Positions 1 through 8,398 are shown, counted from the first letter of the stretch. The stretch: DNA of 64,000 bases from Brenneria goodwinii (GCF_002291445.1 NZ_CP014137.1:62001-126000), one strand, 5' to 3'. Made by a program: numbers and translations. The notes: generated by a model from the sequence alone, not told the origin.

Positions 1-71
1 TGGTTATTCCGCGGCCGTTAACCATGGATCAGTTGGAGTCGATGGTAGTTAAGTATGGTCTTTCCGATTAA
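1..71 (+). CDS. anfH: Nitrogenase iron protein of the Fe-only system, C-terminal end (partial)
   Basis: Only the last 22 codons are in the window. They read, in frame from base 3, VIPRPLTMDQLESMVVKYGL followed by SD and a TAA stop at 69-71. This is the typical C-terminus of a NifH-type dinitrogenase reductase, and with anfD directly downstream it should be AnfH, the ATP-dependent [4Fe-4S] electron donor to the AnfDGK enzyme. The 5' end, and with it the operon promoter, lies outside the window. Frame and stop are seen; the identity rests on the short tail and on context. Confidence 0.85.
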   Translation, partial: VIPRPLTMDQLESMVVKYGLSD

Positions 72-72
72 G

Positions 73-199
<127 letters not shown>

Positions 200-267
200 T
201 CTAAGGTGAATAAAAGACCGTCTGGCCGTATTGATAATATTTATTCATTAAGCGTGGGGAATGTATT

Positions 268-1836
268 ATGCCTTACCATGAGTTTGACTGTAGTAAATGT
301 ATTCCTGAAAGAAAACAACACGCCGTGGTAAAAGGTCCGGATGAGGATTTAACCTCGGCATTGCCGCTGGGCTATTTAAATACCATCCCCGGGACGATTT
401 CCGAACGCGGTTGCGCCTACTGTGGCGCGAAACATGTTATCGGCACGCCGATGAAAGATGTTATTCACATCAGCCACGGTCCGGTCGGGTGTACTTATGA
501 TACCTGGCAGACCAAACGCTATATCAGTGATAACGATAATTTTCAGCTTAAATATACTTTTGCCACCGATATGAAAGAAAAACATATCGTATTTGGCGCC
601 GAAGGGGTGCTGAAAAAAAATATTATCGAAGCGTTTGATGCCCACCCGACGATTAAACGGATGACCATTTACCAAACCTGCGCCTCGGCGTTGATCGGCG
701 ACGATATCGCCGCGGTGGCTCAGGACGTCATGGACGAGCGGCCCGATGTGGATATTTTTGTCTGTAACTCGCCGGGATTCGCCGGCCCCAGCCAGTCCGG
801 CGGGCATCATAAAATCAATATCGCCTGGATTAATCAGAAGGTCGGTACGGTAGAGCCGAAGATAACCAGCGATCACGTGATTAACTACGTCGGCGAATAC
901 AATATTCAGGGCGATCAGGAAGTGATGGTCGACTATTTCAAACGCATGGGCATTCAGGTGCTGTCCACCTTTACCGGCAACGGTTCTTATGACGATCTGC
1001 GCGCCATGCACGGAGCGCATCTGAACGTACTGGAGTGCGCCCGCTCGGCCGAATATATCTGTAATGAACTGCGGGTTCGTTACGGTATTCCCCGGCTGGA
1101 TATCGACGGATTCGGTTTTGGCCCGCTTTCCGATTCATTGAAGAAGGTGGGGCTGTTTTTCGGCATCGAAGATCGGGCGCAGGCGATTATTGACGAAGAA
1201 ACGGCGCGCTGGAAACCGGAGCTGGATTGGTATAAAGCGCGGCTGAAAGGCAAGAAAGTCTGCCTGTGGCCCGGCGGCTCGAAGCTCTGGCACTGGGCGC
1301 ACGTTATCCATGACGAGATGGGCGTCGAAGTGGTGTCGGTATACACCAAATTCGGCCATCAGGGGGATATGGAAAAAGGCATCGCTCGCTGTGAAGCCGG
1401 GGCGCTGGCTATCGACGATCCCAATGAGCTGGAGTCGCTTGAGGCGATGTACAAGCTGAAGCCGGACGTGATTTTCACCGGTAAAAGACCGGGCGAAGTG
1501 GCGAAGAAAATTCGTGTGCCTTATCTCAACGCCCATGCCTATCACAACGGTCCGTATAAAGGCTTTGAGGGCTGGGTGCGTTTTGCCCGCGATATCTATA
1601 ACGCCATTTATTCGCCGATTCACCAACTGGCCCAACTGGATATCAGCCAGGATGAAATCCCGACCGAACAGGGTTTCGTCACCGCCCAAATGCTCTCTGA
1701 TACCGGTCTGAGCGACGAGGTTCGCAATGCGCCGGATCTGCGTGAATACAGCGGCGGTTTTGACAGTGTTTCCAAGCTGCGCGACCGCGAATATCCGGTG
1801 TTCGCCGCGCAATCCGCCGTTGCGGCTGAAGAGTAA
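268..1836 (+). CDS. anfD: Fe-only nitrogenase catalytic alpha subunit
   Basis: 522 aa, alpha subunit of the Mo- and V-independent dinitrogenase that carries the FeFe cofactor and reduces N2, protons and other small substrates in the cytoplasm. P-cluster cysteines are visible at C49 (ERGCAYCG), C75 (GPVGCTYDTW) and C138 (YQTCASALIGDD). Cofactor ligands are C257 (VLECARSA) and H423 (LNAHAYHNGPYKG), at the positions known for AnfD. The N-terminus MPYHEFDCSKCIPER is typical of AnfD and unlike NifD. A GGGGA ribosome site precedes the ATG. anfG follows after 11 bp. No damage is seen; the enzyme looks functional. Confidence 0.97.
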   Translation: MPYHEFDCSKCIPERKQHAVVKGPDEDLTSALPLGYLNTIPGTISERGCAYCGAKHVIGTPMKDVIHISHGPVGCTYDTWQTKRYISDNDNFQLKYTFATDMKEKHIVFGAEGVLKKNIIEAFDAHPTIKRMTIYQTCASALIGDDIAAVAQDVMDERPDVDIFVCNSPGFAGPSQSGGHHKINIAWINQKVGTVEPKITSDHVINYVGEYNIQGDQEVMVDYFKRMGIQVLSTFTGNGSYDDLRAMHGAHLNVLECARSAEYICNELRVRYGIPRLDIDGFGFGPLSDSLKKVGLFFGIEDRAQAIIDEETARWKPELDWYKARLKGKKVCLWPGGSKLWHWAHVIHDEMGVEVVSVYTKFGHQGDMEKGIARCEAGALAIDDPNELESLEAMYKLKPDVIFTGKRPGEVAKKIRVPYLNAHAYHNGPYKGFEGWVRFARDIYNAIYSPIHQLAQLDISQDEIPTEQGFVTAQMLSDTGLSDEVRNAPDLREYSGGFDSVSKLRDREYPVFAAQSAVAAEE

Positions 1837-1847
1837 AGGGGGGCGTT

Positions 1848-2198
1848 ATGGCTAATTCGGATGAGTCGAAGATTGACGCGATGGTGGACTACATCATGAA
1901 AAACTGCCTCTGGCAGTTTCATTCGCGGACCTGGGACCGGGAAAAGCAAAACGCCGGCATTCTGCTGAAAACGCAGCAGCTGCTGTGCGACGAACCGGTC
2001 GATCTGAGCACGCCGGCCGACCGCTGTTACTGGGTGGATGCGGTGGTGCTGGCCGATGCCTATAAAGCGCGCTTTCCCTGGCTGCTCGAAATGGATAAAG
2101 ACGCGATTTGCGCGCTGATGAAGGGGCTGCATGAGCGGATGGATTATTTGACGATCTCGGGTTCGCTCAATGCGGAACTTACCGATCAACGCTATTAG
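1848..2198 (+). CDS. anfG: Fe-only nitrogenase delta subunit
   Basis: 116 aa. This small third subunit is found only in the alternative (V and Fe) nitrogenases, so it excludes a Mo-type nifDK operon. Tryptophan-rich motifs typical of the family are present: KNCLWQFHSRTWDRE near residue 20 and DRCYWVDAVVLADAYKARFPW near residues 60-80. A very strong AAGGGGGG ribosome site lies 5 bp before the ATG. It sits between anfD and anfK with 11-12 bp gaps, as in Azotobacter anfHDGK. It is a little shorter than the roughly 130 aa I recall for the Azotobacter protein. Confidence 0.95.
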   Translation: MANSDESKIDAMVDYIMKNCLWQFHSRTWDREKQNAGILLKTQQLLCDEPVDLSTPADRCYWVDAVVLADAYKARFPWLLEMDKDAICALMKGLHERMDYLTISGSLNAELTDQRY

Positions 2199-2210
2199 AA
2201 GGTGGCTGAA

Positions 2211-3599
2211 ATGTCTTGTGAATTGAAAACCAAAGATCGCGTCGGCGTCATTAACCCGATCTTTACCTGTCAGCCTGCCGGCGTGCAGTACGCCAGTATC
2301 GGCATCAAGGATTGTATCGGCATCGTGCACGGCGGGCAGGGATGCGTGATGTTTGTGCGTCTGCTTATTTCTCAGCATTTGAAAGAAAGCTTTGAGATCG
2401 CCTCGTCATCCGTGCATGAGGACGGAGCGGTTTTCGGCGCGCTGGACAGGGTTGAACAGGCGGTTGATGTCCTGTTGATGCGCTATCCCCATGTGAAGGT
2501 GATCCCGATTATCACCACTTGCTCAACCGAGGTTATCGGCGATGATGTGGACGGCGTCGTCATCAAGCTGAATGAAGAATTGTTGAAAGAGAAGTTTCCC
2601 GACCGCGAGATCCACCTCATTCCGATCCATTCGCCCAGCTTTGTCGGCAGCATGGTCAGCGGCTACGATGTGGCCGTCAGAGACTTTGTGAAATATTTCG
2701 CTGAAAAAAGCGAACCGAACGGCAAGCTGAATGTGATTACCGGCTGGGCCAATCCCGGCGATGTCACCGCGATTAAACATCTGCTGGCGGAAATGCAGAT
2801 AGAGGCCACCGTGCTGTTTGAGATAGAGAATTTTGATTCTCCGCTGATGCCTTCCGGCAATACGGTTTCGCACGGCAATACCACCATTGAAGATTTAACC
2901 GGTACGGCGAATGCGCTGGGTACGATTGCGCTGAACCGCTATGAAGGGGGCAAGGCGGCCCGCTATCTGGAAGATAAATTCGGCATACCGACCATTATCG
3001 GGCCTTCTCCCATCGGCATCCGTAATACCGACACCTTTCTGCAAAATCTCAAGCAGATGACGGGGAAACCCATTCCGCCTGCGCTGGTGCGTGAACGCGG
3101 GATCGCCATTGATGCGTTAACCGATCTGGTTCATATGTTCCTCGCCGATAAACGGGTGGCGATTTACGGCAATCCCGATCTGGTCATTGGGCTGGCCGAG
3201 TTTTGTCTGGATCTGGAAATGAAGCCGGTGCTGTTGCTGCTGGGGGACGACAACGCCGGTTATGAAAGCGATCCGCGCGTGCTGGCGCTACAGGAAAAAG
3301 TCGATTACGGCATGGAAATCATTACCAACGCCGACCTGTGGGAACTGGAGAAACGCATTACCCAACAGTCGCTTAAGCTGGATTTGATCCTGGGTCATTC
3401 CAAAGGGCGCTTTACGGCGATCGATAACCAGATCCCGATGGTCAGAGTGGGCTTCCCGACTTATGACCGGGCCGGACTGTATCGCCATCCGGTGGTGGGT
3501 TATGCCGGCGCCATCTGGCTGGCCGAGCAGATAGCGAATGCGCTGTTCACCGATATGGAATACAAGAAAAACAAAGAGTGGATTTTGAACGTCTGGTAA
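2211..3599 (+). CDS. anfK: Fe-only nitrogenase beta subunit
   Basis: 462 aa, partner of AnfD that completes the P-cluster. Bridging cysteines are C20 (PIFTCQPAG), C45 (GGQGCVMFVR) and C104 (ITTCSTEVIGDD). The C-terminus KKNKEWILNVW is characteristic. An in-frame GTG exists 9 bp upstream, but ATG at 2211 is chosen because GAAGGTGG (2199-2206) makes a good ribosome site and the resulting length equals the known AnfK length. It closes the structural part of the operon; three accessory genes follow on the same strand. Confidence 0.97.
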   Translation: MSCELKTKDRVGVINPIFTCQPAGVQYASIGIKDCIGIVHGGQGCVMFVRLLISQHLKESFEIASSSVHEDGAVFGALDRVEQAVDVLLMRYPHVKVIPIITTCSTEVIGDDVDGVVIKLNEELLKEKFPDREIHLIPIHSPSFVGSMVSGYDVAVRDFVKYFAEKSEPNGKLNVITGWANPGDVTAIKHLLAEMQIEATVLFEIENFDSPLMPSGNTVSHGNTTIEDLTGTANALGTIALNRYEGGKAARYLEDKFGIPTIIGPSPIGIRNTDTFLQNLKQMTGKPIPPALVRERGIAIDALTDLVHMFLADKRVAIYGNPDLVIGLAEFCLDLEMKPVLLLLGDDNAGYESDPRVLALQEKVDYGMEIITNADLWELEKRITQQSLKLDLILGHSKGRFTAIDNQIPMVRVGFPTYDRAGLYRHPVVGYAGAIWLAEQIANALFTDMEYKKNKEWILNVW

Positions 3600-3676
3600 C
3601 GGCGGATCGCTATCATCTTCCCCGCCGCATGCGCCGGGGAAGATCGTTTTCCTCTTGGTTCGAACGGGGTGCTGTT

Positions 3677-4081
3677 ATGTCGAAATATATTTTTGAAACA
3701 GATGAGAAACGGTTCACGCGCTGTTATCAGGATGCGCAGTGTTATCACCGGCGGGCTGAACTGTTTGCCGGGCAGCAACAGTCGCCCAGTCTGGTGTTTA
3801 ATGTGGCCGCCATTGCCGTAGAGAACTATCTGATCGCCCTGTGCGCACGCTATGGCGAAATGCCGTTCAATCACAATTACAGCAGCTTGCTTGCCTCGGT
3901 GAATGAGGCGATGCCGGAGCCGTTGTCCCCGGCGCTCTGTGACGGCATTCGCTACCTGGACAATATTTTCGGTATCTGTTCCGTAGACAACTATCACCAT
4001 GGCGCGCCGGACAGCAAGGATAAAGAGGCGATTTTAGCGATTTGCAACGCGCTTTCGATGCAGCTAAAAGCGGTGGCATAG
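3677..4081 (+). CDS. Small HEPN-like helical protein in the anf operon, possibly AnfR
   Basis: 134 aa, predicted to be mostly helical: an N-terminal helix rich in Y, R and H (residues 10-30), a central AIAVENYLIALCARYG segment resembling HEPN-type helical bundles, and a C-terminal helix. I do not recognise a catalytic motif; an RX4-6H RNase motif is not evident. Position directly after anfK and before anfO matches the place where Azotobacter carries anfO and anfR, so it may be AnfR or an unrelated accessory factor. The open frame extends further upstream into anfK, but ATG 3677 is the first start after the anfK stop. Function is not established by sequence. Confidence 0.7.
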   Translation: MSKYIFETDEKRFTRCYQDAQCYHRRAELFAGQQQSPSLVFNVAAIAVENYLIALCARYGEMPFNHNYSSLLASVNEAMPEPLSPALCDGIRYLDNIFGICSVDNYHHGAPDSKDKEAILAICNALSMQLKAVA

Positions 4082-4121
4082 CGCGCCGGTTTACTCTCGC
4101 AAAAAACAGACAGGAGCAAGC

Positions 4122-4631
4122 ATGGTGTCCAGCAGCGCAACAATAATGGCGGAAGGCTTTCCTCACGGTGAGATGCGCCGGGAGGATCGGGAAATTACCG
4201 ATCCGGCGGAAATCGAACAGATCATTCAGGCAGCAAAGGTCATGTATCTTGCGCTGTCCTGTGACGATCTTCCTTTTCTTGTTCCGGTGTTTTACGCCTG
4301 GGACGGCCATTCGCTCTATTTTCACTCCGCCAGGAACGGCAGCAAGATCGAAATCATGAAAAAAAATAATAAGGTCTGTTTCGCGATCTCGGTCGACCAG
4401 GGAATTATTGAAGATGAACTGGCCTGTAATTTTGAAGCCCGGCATCGCACGGTGATCGGCCTTGGCGAAACGGTGTTTATTGAAGATGAACAGGAAAAAA
4501 TCACCGCGCTGGATCGCATTGTGGCGCGCTTCACTGACCGGGCATTCAGTTATCCGCCCGCCAATCTTAAATCCACCCGGGTGATACGCGTCGACATCCT
4601 TTCGCTGAAAGGGAAAAAACACGGCTTTTGA
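4122..4631 (+). CDS. Pyridoxamine-phosphate-oxidase-like split-barrel protein of the anf cluster
   Basis: 169 aa. The region MRREDREITDPAEIEQIIQ followed by VMYLALSCDDLPFLVPVFYAW and LYFHSARNGSKIEIMKKN is the signature of the NimA/PNPOx-like split beta-barrel family, which binds FMN, FAD or heme. Azotobacter has a flavin- and heme-binding oxidase, Anf3, next to its Fe-nitrogenase; whether this protein is its counterpart is inference. A protective or electron-transfer role for an oxygen-sensitive enzyme would fit. A good AGGAG site lies before the ATG, and the 40-bp gap from the previous gene and 30-bp gap to anfO support cotranscription. Confidence 0.75.
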   Translation: MVSSSATIMAEGFPHGEMRREDREITDPAEIEQIIQAAKVMYLALSCDDLPFLVPVFYAWDGHSLYFHSARNGSKIEIMKKNNKVCFAISVDQGIIEDELACNFEARHRTVIGLGETVFIEDEQEKITALDRIVARFTDRAFSYPPANLKSTRVIRVDILSLKGKKHGF

Positions 4632-4661
4632 CGCCGATAGCGAAAAAATTCAGGAGGCGAG

Positions 4662-5279
4662 ATGAAAATTGCCGTTTTTATTAATCAGGATGGGGAGATC
4701 GCGCCGCTGTTCGAACCCGGCGGGGTACGGCTATTTTCCCGCTGCGATAATCGCTGGCAGGCGGTTGGCGAGATTTCCTATGCGCTGAATCACCAAATGT
4801 CATTGAGCGAGATCCGGACGCGCACCTTAACGCTGCTGGAAGAAATGCCTGGCTGCCATCACTTTGTGGCGCGGCAGATACAGGGCGCGTTGCTCGCCTG
4901 GTTTGACGGCATGGGCGTGACCATGTGGCAATTTACCGGCCTGCCGGAAGATTGCCTGGAGGTGATTTATACCGCGGTAAGGCAGGTTCAGCGGGCTCCT
5001 GCCGTTCCCGCCGCCGCAGAAACCTTCATTCAGACCAGCGCACGGGAAGGGGAATACCATATCGATCTGATTACCACGCTGGCGGGCGATGCCCGGCTAA
5101 CCTCAAAACAGTTACTGATCCCTTTTTTACAATCCCGGCGCTTTACCCGACTGAGCGTTACCTGCGATCACCTGCCGAAATGGTTCGAGCAGCAACTGCC
5201 GGCGTTAAATCTGGCGGTTGAGGTCGAAAAGCAGCGGGGACATCTTTGCGCGGTGATCCATCCCAACGTCGTAAAGTAA
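4662..5279 (+). CDS. anfO: Fe-only nitrogenase accessory protein AnfO
   Basis: 205 aa. The N-terminus MKIAVFINQDGEIAPLFEPG, followed by a block on GCHHFVARQIQGALLAWFDGMG, matches the AnfO family, which is found only with Fe-only nitrogenases and is required for full activity in Azotobacter by an unclear mechanism. AGGAGGCGAG precedes the ATG. It is the last gene before the anfA regulatory region. Cysteines are few (for example C49, C101), and no cofactor motif is obvious. Family assignment is from memory of AnfO sequences. Confidence 0.85.
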   Translation: MKIAVFINQDGEIAPLFEPGGVRLFSRCDNRWQAVGEISYALNHQMSLSEIRTRTLTLLEEMPGCHHFVARQIQGALLAWFDGMGVTMWQFTGLPEDCLEVIYTAVRQVQRAPAVPAAAETFIQTSAREGEYHIDLITTLAGDARLTSKQLLIPFLQSRRFTRLSVTCDHLPKWFEQQLPALNLAVEVEKQRGHLCAVIHPNVVK

Positions 5280-5306
5280 TATGCAATCGACCTATCCGCT
5301 TCGTTT

Positions 5307-5320
5307 GTACCAATAAGTAC
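5307..5320 (+). promoter_or_regulatory. Putative AnfA upstream activator site GTAC-N6-GTAC
   Basis: GTAC CAATAA GTAC is an exact match to the GTAC-N6-GTAC dyad described for AnfA binding upstream of anfH in Azotobacter vinelandii. It lies 112 bp before the sigma-54 promoter at 5432, a normal distance for an enhancer-type activator. It implies autogenous control of anfA. Confidence 0.6.
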
Positions 5321-5335
5321 ATTTCCTGACAAGCG

Positions 5336-5351
5336 TGTGTTGTTCGGAACA
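5336..5351 (+). promoter_or_regulatory. Putative NifA-type upstream activator site TGT-N10-ACA
   Basis: TGT, ten bases, ACA, with an inner palindrome TGTTC-G-GAACA. This is the canonical NifA enhancer consensus. It lies 81 bp upstream of the -24 element and 16 bp after the AnfA-type site. A match to six fixed bases can occur by chance, so the position is the main support. Confidence 0.5.
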
Positions 5352-5431
5352 CTTTCCCGGCATGATTTCAAACAGTGAATTAAAAACATTGATAAATCAA
5401 ATAAATAAAATCGCGACATTCGTAGTGAAGA

Positions 5432-5447
5432 TGGCTTTTATTTTGCA
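5432..5447 (+). promoter_or_regulatory. Sigma-54 (-24/-12) promoter for anfA
   Basis: TGGC, seven bases, TTGCA: the invariant GG (5433-5434) and GC (5445-5446) are separated by exactly 10 bp, as required for RpoN promoters. Predicted transcription starts near 5458, about 108 nt before the chosen anfA ATG. It rules out the in-frame ATGs at 5335 and 5431 as real starts. Confidence 0.7.
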
Positions 5448-5565
5448 ACAGTGTTTATCCAGCCTAAAAGCGGCGCGTAATCGGATCGGGCCGGCAGCGG
5501 AGGAAGAACAGGGGCGTTTAGGCAGGGAGGATGCATTCACGGTTGTCTCTTCCGGAGAAAAAGCC

Positions 5566-7176
5566 ATGCGTAGCAGAAAAGAAAATATGATAGTCGCAGG
5601 CATTGAGCGGAATGTTTTAAAACCACTGTCGTTTACCTGTCTGCTGGGTGAGTGCCGTTCCGAGTTACTGCCGCTGCTTTCCGAAGTCAGTAAAGTCGTC
5701 AGCGCAGAAGGGTCGCTATCCAAGACCTTAAAGCTGGTGCTTGAGTTGATGAAACAGCACCTTCAGGTGACCCGGGCGATGATCAGCCTTTATGACGCCA
5801 GCTGCGATCAGATCTTTATCCATGAAAGTTTCGGCTTGTCTAAAGAAGAGGCCGAAAAGGGCGTCTATTACCCCGGCGAAGGCATTACCGGGAAAGTGGT
5901 TGAAGCCAAACAGCCGATTATTGTGCCGGATATCGCTGACGATCCCCGTTTTCTTAACCGTACCGGCAGCTGGGATAAAAACGAGGATCGTCATCTGTCG
6001 TTTATCTGCGTTCCCATTATCCGCGGCATGAAAGTCATGGGAACGATCGGTATTGAACGTCAATATAACAACGATCAACTGCTCTATCTGGATCTGGAAG
6101 TCCTGCGGATTATCGCCACCACCACCGCACAGGCCGTTGAGCTGCATCTGTTGGAAAGAGCGCATAAAAAGGTGCTCAGAGATCAGGATTCGCTGTTAAG
6201 GCGTACGCTGCGGGAAACCTTCAAACCCGCCAATATCATCGGTAATTCGCGGGTGATGCAATCCGTTTATCAACTGATAGAGAAAGTCAGCCACGCCCGC
6301 ACCACCGTATTGATTCTGGGCGAGAGCGGCGTCGGCAAGGAGCGCGTCGCCAGTGCGATTCACTATAATAGCCCTTGCGCTACCGGGCCTTTTGTTAAAT
6401 TTAACTGCTCCTCGCTGCCGGAGGGCATCATTGAAAGCGAACTGTTCGGGCATGAAAAAGGCGCTTTTACCGGCGCGACGTCACGGCGGGCCGGGCGCTT
6501 TGAAGAGGCGGACGGCGGCACCATTTTTCTGGATGAAATCGGCGAGCTGACGCCGCTGGCGCAGGCAAAGCTGTTGCGCGTATTGCAGGAGCGCTGTTTT
6601 GAACGCGTGGGCAGCAATGAAACCATCAAGGTGAACGTGCGTATTCTGGCGGCCACGCACCGCAATTTGCAGGAGATGGTCGCCAACGGCACGTTCCGCG
6701 AGGATCTGTTTTATCGCCTGAATGTTTTCCCGATCACCATTCCTCCGTTGCGCGATCGCGGGAATGATATTCTTATTCTGGCCGATCATTTCAATGCCCA
6801 TTTCGCCAAAGAGCTGGGGATTGACGTTCCGACCATCGCCACGCCCGCCTTGAATCTGCTGTTGAGCTATAGCTGGCCGGGCAACGTGCGTGAACTGGAG
6901 AACACCATGGAGCGGGCCGTGCTGCTGGCGGATGAAGGCTTCATTCACAGCTACCATCTGCCGATTAATCTGCAACCGGTGATCCTGGGGGAAACCGTCA
7001 CCGGCCTGGAAGCGCAGTTGGCGAGAATCGAGTACGACATCATCGTCGAATCACTGGCGCGCAATCAGGGAAATATTTCCCGCACGGCGGCGCAACTGGG
7101 TATGACCCGACGGGCGTTGAGCCTGCGGATGGAAAAATATCAGTTGAGCTATAAAGCGTACCGGAGCGGAAATTAG
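5566..7176 (+). CDS. anfA: AnfA, sigma-54-dependent activator of the Fe-only nitrogenase genes
   Basis: 536 aa from ATG 5566, chosen for its GGAG site and because the upstream part of the open frame holds the promoter. N-terminal Cys motif CLLGEC (C25, C30), as in AnfA; GAF domain about residues 50-200; AAA+ domain with Walker A GESGVGKE (252-259), GAFTGA sigma-54 loop (299-304), Walker B GGTIFLDEIGEL, and arginine finger FREDLFYRL; C-terminal helix-turn-helix NISRTAAQLGMTRRALSLRM. All catalytic motifs are intact. AnfA senses Fe-protein/redox status through its Cys motif in Azotobacter; that mechanism is assumed here. The next gene starts 3 bp after the stop. Confidence 0.95.
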   Translation: MRSRKENMIVAGIERNVLKPLSFTCLLGECRSELLPLLSEVSKVVSAEGSLSKTLKLVLELMKQHLQVTRAMISLYDASCDQIFIHESFGLSKEEAEKGVYYPGEGITGKVVEAKQPIIVPDIADDPRFLNRTGSWDKNEDRHLSFICVPIIRGMKVMGTIGIERQYNNDQLLYLDLEVLRIIATTTAQAVELHLLERAHKKVLRDQDSLLRRTLRETFKPANIIGNSRVMQSVYQLIEKVSHARTTVLILGESGVGKERVASAIHYNSPCATGPFVKFNCSSLPEGIIESELFGHEKGAFTGATSRRAGRFEEADGGTIFLDEIGELTPLAQAKLLRVLQERCFERVGSNETIKVNVRILAATHRNLQEMVANGTFREDLFYRLNVFPITIPPLRDRGNDILILADHFNAHFAKELGIDVPTIATPALNLLLSYSWPGNVRELENTMERAVLLADEGFIHSYHLPINLQPVILGETVTGLEAQLARIEYDIIVESLARNQGNISRTAAQLGMTRRALSLRMEKYQLSYKAYRSGN

Positions 7177-7179
7177 CGT

Positions 7180-8334
7180 ATGGAAAATACCAAACGCGCC
7201 AGCCCCGAACAGGCGGAAGATGCGGTTTCGCCACGCGCCGGCGGCGGCAGATCGAAAAAGAAACCCCATTCGGTACATGAGGTTAGCCGCATTATTACCC
7301 ATTCGTTCGCCATGAAGCGGGTGATGGAAAAGGTGGCGCGTTTTGCGCCGACGCTATCGCCGATATTGCTGCGCGGCGAACCCGGAACCGGTAAGGATGT
7401 CATCGCCAGGGCTATCCATGCACAATCGACGCGCCACCGCCGCGCGTTTATCAAATTAAGCTGTGATTATTCCAATGATGATCAGGCAATCATGGCGTTG
7501 CTGGGCAGTGATGAGAACGGAAACCAGCAGCAGGGAGCGATCTCTCTGGTTAACGGCGGCACGCTATTTTTAAGTGAAATCGGCCTGTTTTCGCTGCGCA
7601 TGCAGAAGTCCCTGCTGCGCTTATTGCAGGAAAAAGAGTACATGCCGTTAGCGGGAACCCGGGTTTTGCCTTGCAAAATGCGGCTGGTGTGCGCGACGGA
7701 AAGGAATCTTGAACAGATGGTCGCCGCCGGCGATTTTTTGCCGGAATTATATTACCGGCTGCATGTCGCCACTATTGCGCTGCCGGCGTTGCGCGATCGT
7801 CAGGAGGATATTCCCGAACTGGTCAATTATTTTTTTGAACGATTTAACCGCGTGAACAACCTGAATATCTCCATGACGGAGGCGGCGCTCTCTCCCCTCT
7901 ATTTATGTAACTGGCCCGCCAACGTGCGTGATTTAGAGAACTGTCTGGAATATGCCTCGCTGCACCGGGAAGGGGATATTATCAAACAGCTCCCTTGTCT
8001 GACTGAACGCTGCATGCGGCAGAAATTGAATCTGCAGATCAGCAACTATATTCAGAGCGGCGCCGGGGAACCCGCCGCGGCGCCAGAGCCGGTCGCCGCG
8101 GAATTTGATGCTCCGCTGCGCTGGGAGCCTTGCGCGACATTACCGCATGTCGTGATGCCGATAGCCGGCGGATCCAGCGGCTACGACCCAAGCGATGAGA
8201 TTCGTCACCGCATCATCGCCGCGCTGGAGAAGAGCGGTTGGGTCAAGGCCAAAGCCGCGCGTTTATTAAATCTCACCCCTCGCCAGCTCTCTTACGCGCT
8301 GCAAAAGCTACAGATCGAAGTGAAAAAGTTTTAA
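7180..8334 (+). CDS. Degenerate NifA-like AAA+ regulator lacking the sigma-54 contact loop
   Basis: 384 aa, no GAF or other sensor domain. An AAA+ fold is clear: Walker A GEPGTGKD (66-73) is intact. However, the GAFTGA loop is absent; the segment between helix and Walker B is shortened to SDENGNQQQGAISLVNGG. Walker B is FLSEIG (S132 for the ATPase Asp), and the first arginine of the FRxDLxxRL finger is replaced (DFLPELYYRL). The C-terminal helix-turn-helix GWVKAKAARLLNLTPRQLSY is of NifA type, not AnfA type. Known enhancer-binding proteins need GAFTGA to engage sigma-54, so it should not activate by itself. An anti-activator, DNA competitor or hetero-oligomer partner of AnfA/NifA is inference. 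Tightly coupled to anfA. Confidence 0.85.
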   Translation: MENTKRASPEQAEDAVSPRAGGGRSKKKPHSVHEVSRIITHSFAMKRVMEKVARFAPTLSPILLRGEPGTGKDVIARAIHAQSTRHRRAFIKLSCDYSNDDQAIMALLGSDENGNQQQGAISLVNGGTLFLSEIGLFSLRMQKSLLRLLQEKEYMPLAGTRVLPCKMRLVCATERNLEQMVAAGDFLPELYYRLHVATIALPALRDRQEDIPELVNYFFERFNRVNNLNISMTEAALSPLYLCNWPANVRDLENCLEYASLHREGDIIKQLPCLTERCMRQKLNLQISNYIQSGAGEPAAAPEPVAAEFDAPLRWEPCATLPHVVMPIAGGSSGYDPSDEIRHRIIAALEKSGWVKAKAARLLNLTPRQLSYALQKLQIEVKKF

Positions 8335-8398
8335 CGTTATGAGTTTGGTGACAAATCTTCTGGTTCTCACCCCACCCCGGCCCTCCCTTTCGCAGGGG

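Noticed and set aside
376..1020. Long open frame on the minus strand inside anfD
   Set aside because: Shadow of a strongly conserved coding gene; no family likeness and no ribosome site. The same holds for the long antisense frames under rnr, rlmB, tamB, cpdB, glnE and the amide operon.
5335..5565. N-terminal extension of the anfA reading frame (77 extra residues, ATG 5335 or 5431)
   Set aside because: The stretch contains the sigma-54 promoter and lies next to the activator sites; ATG 5566 has a good ribosome site and gives a length close to known AnfA.
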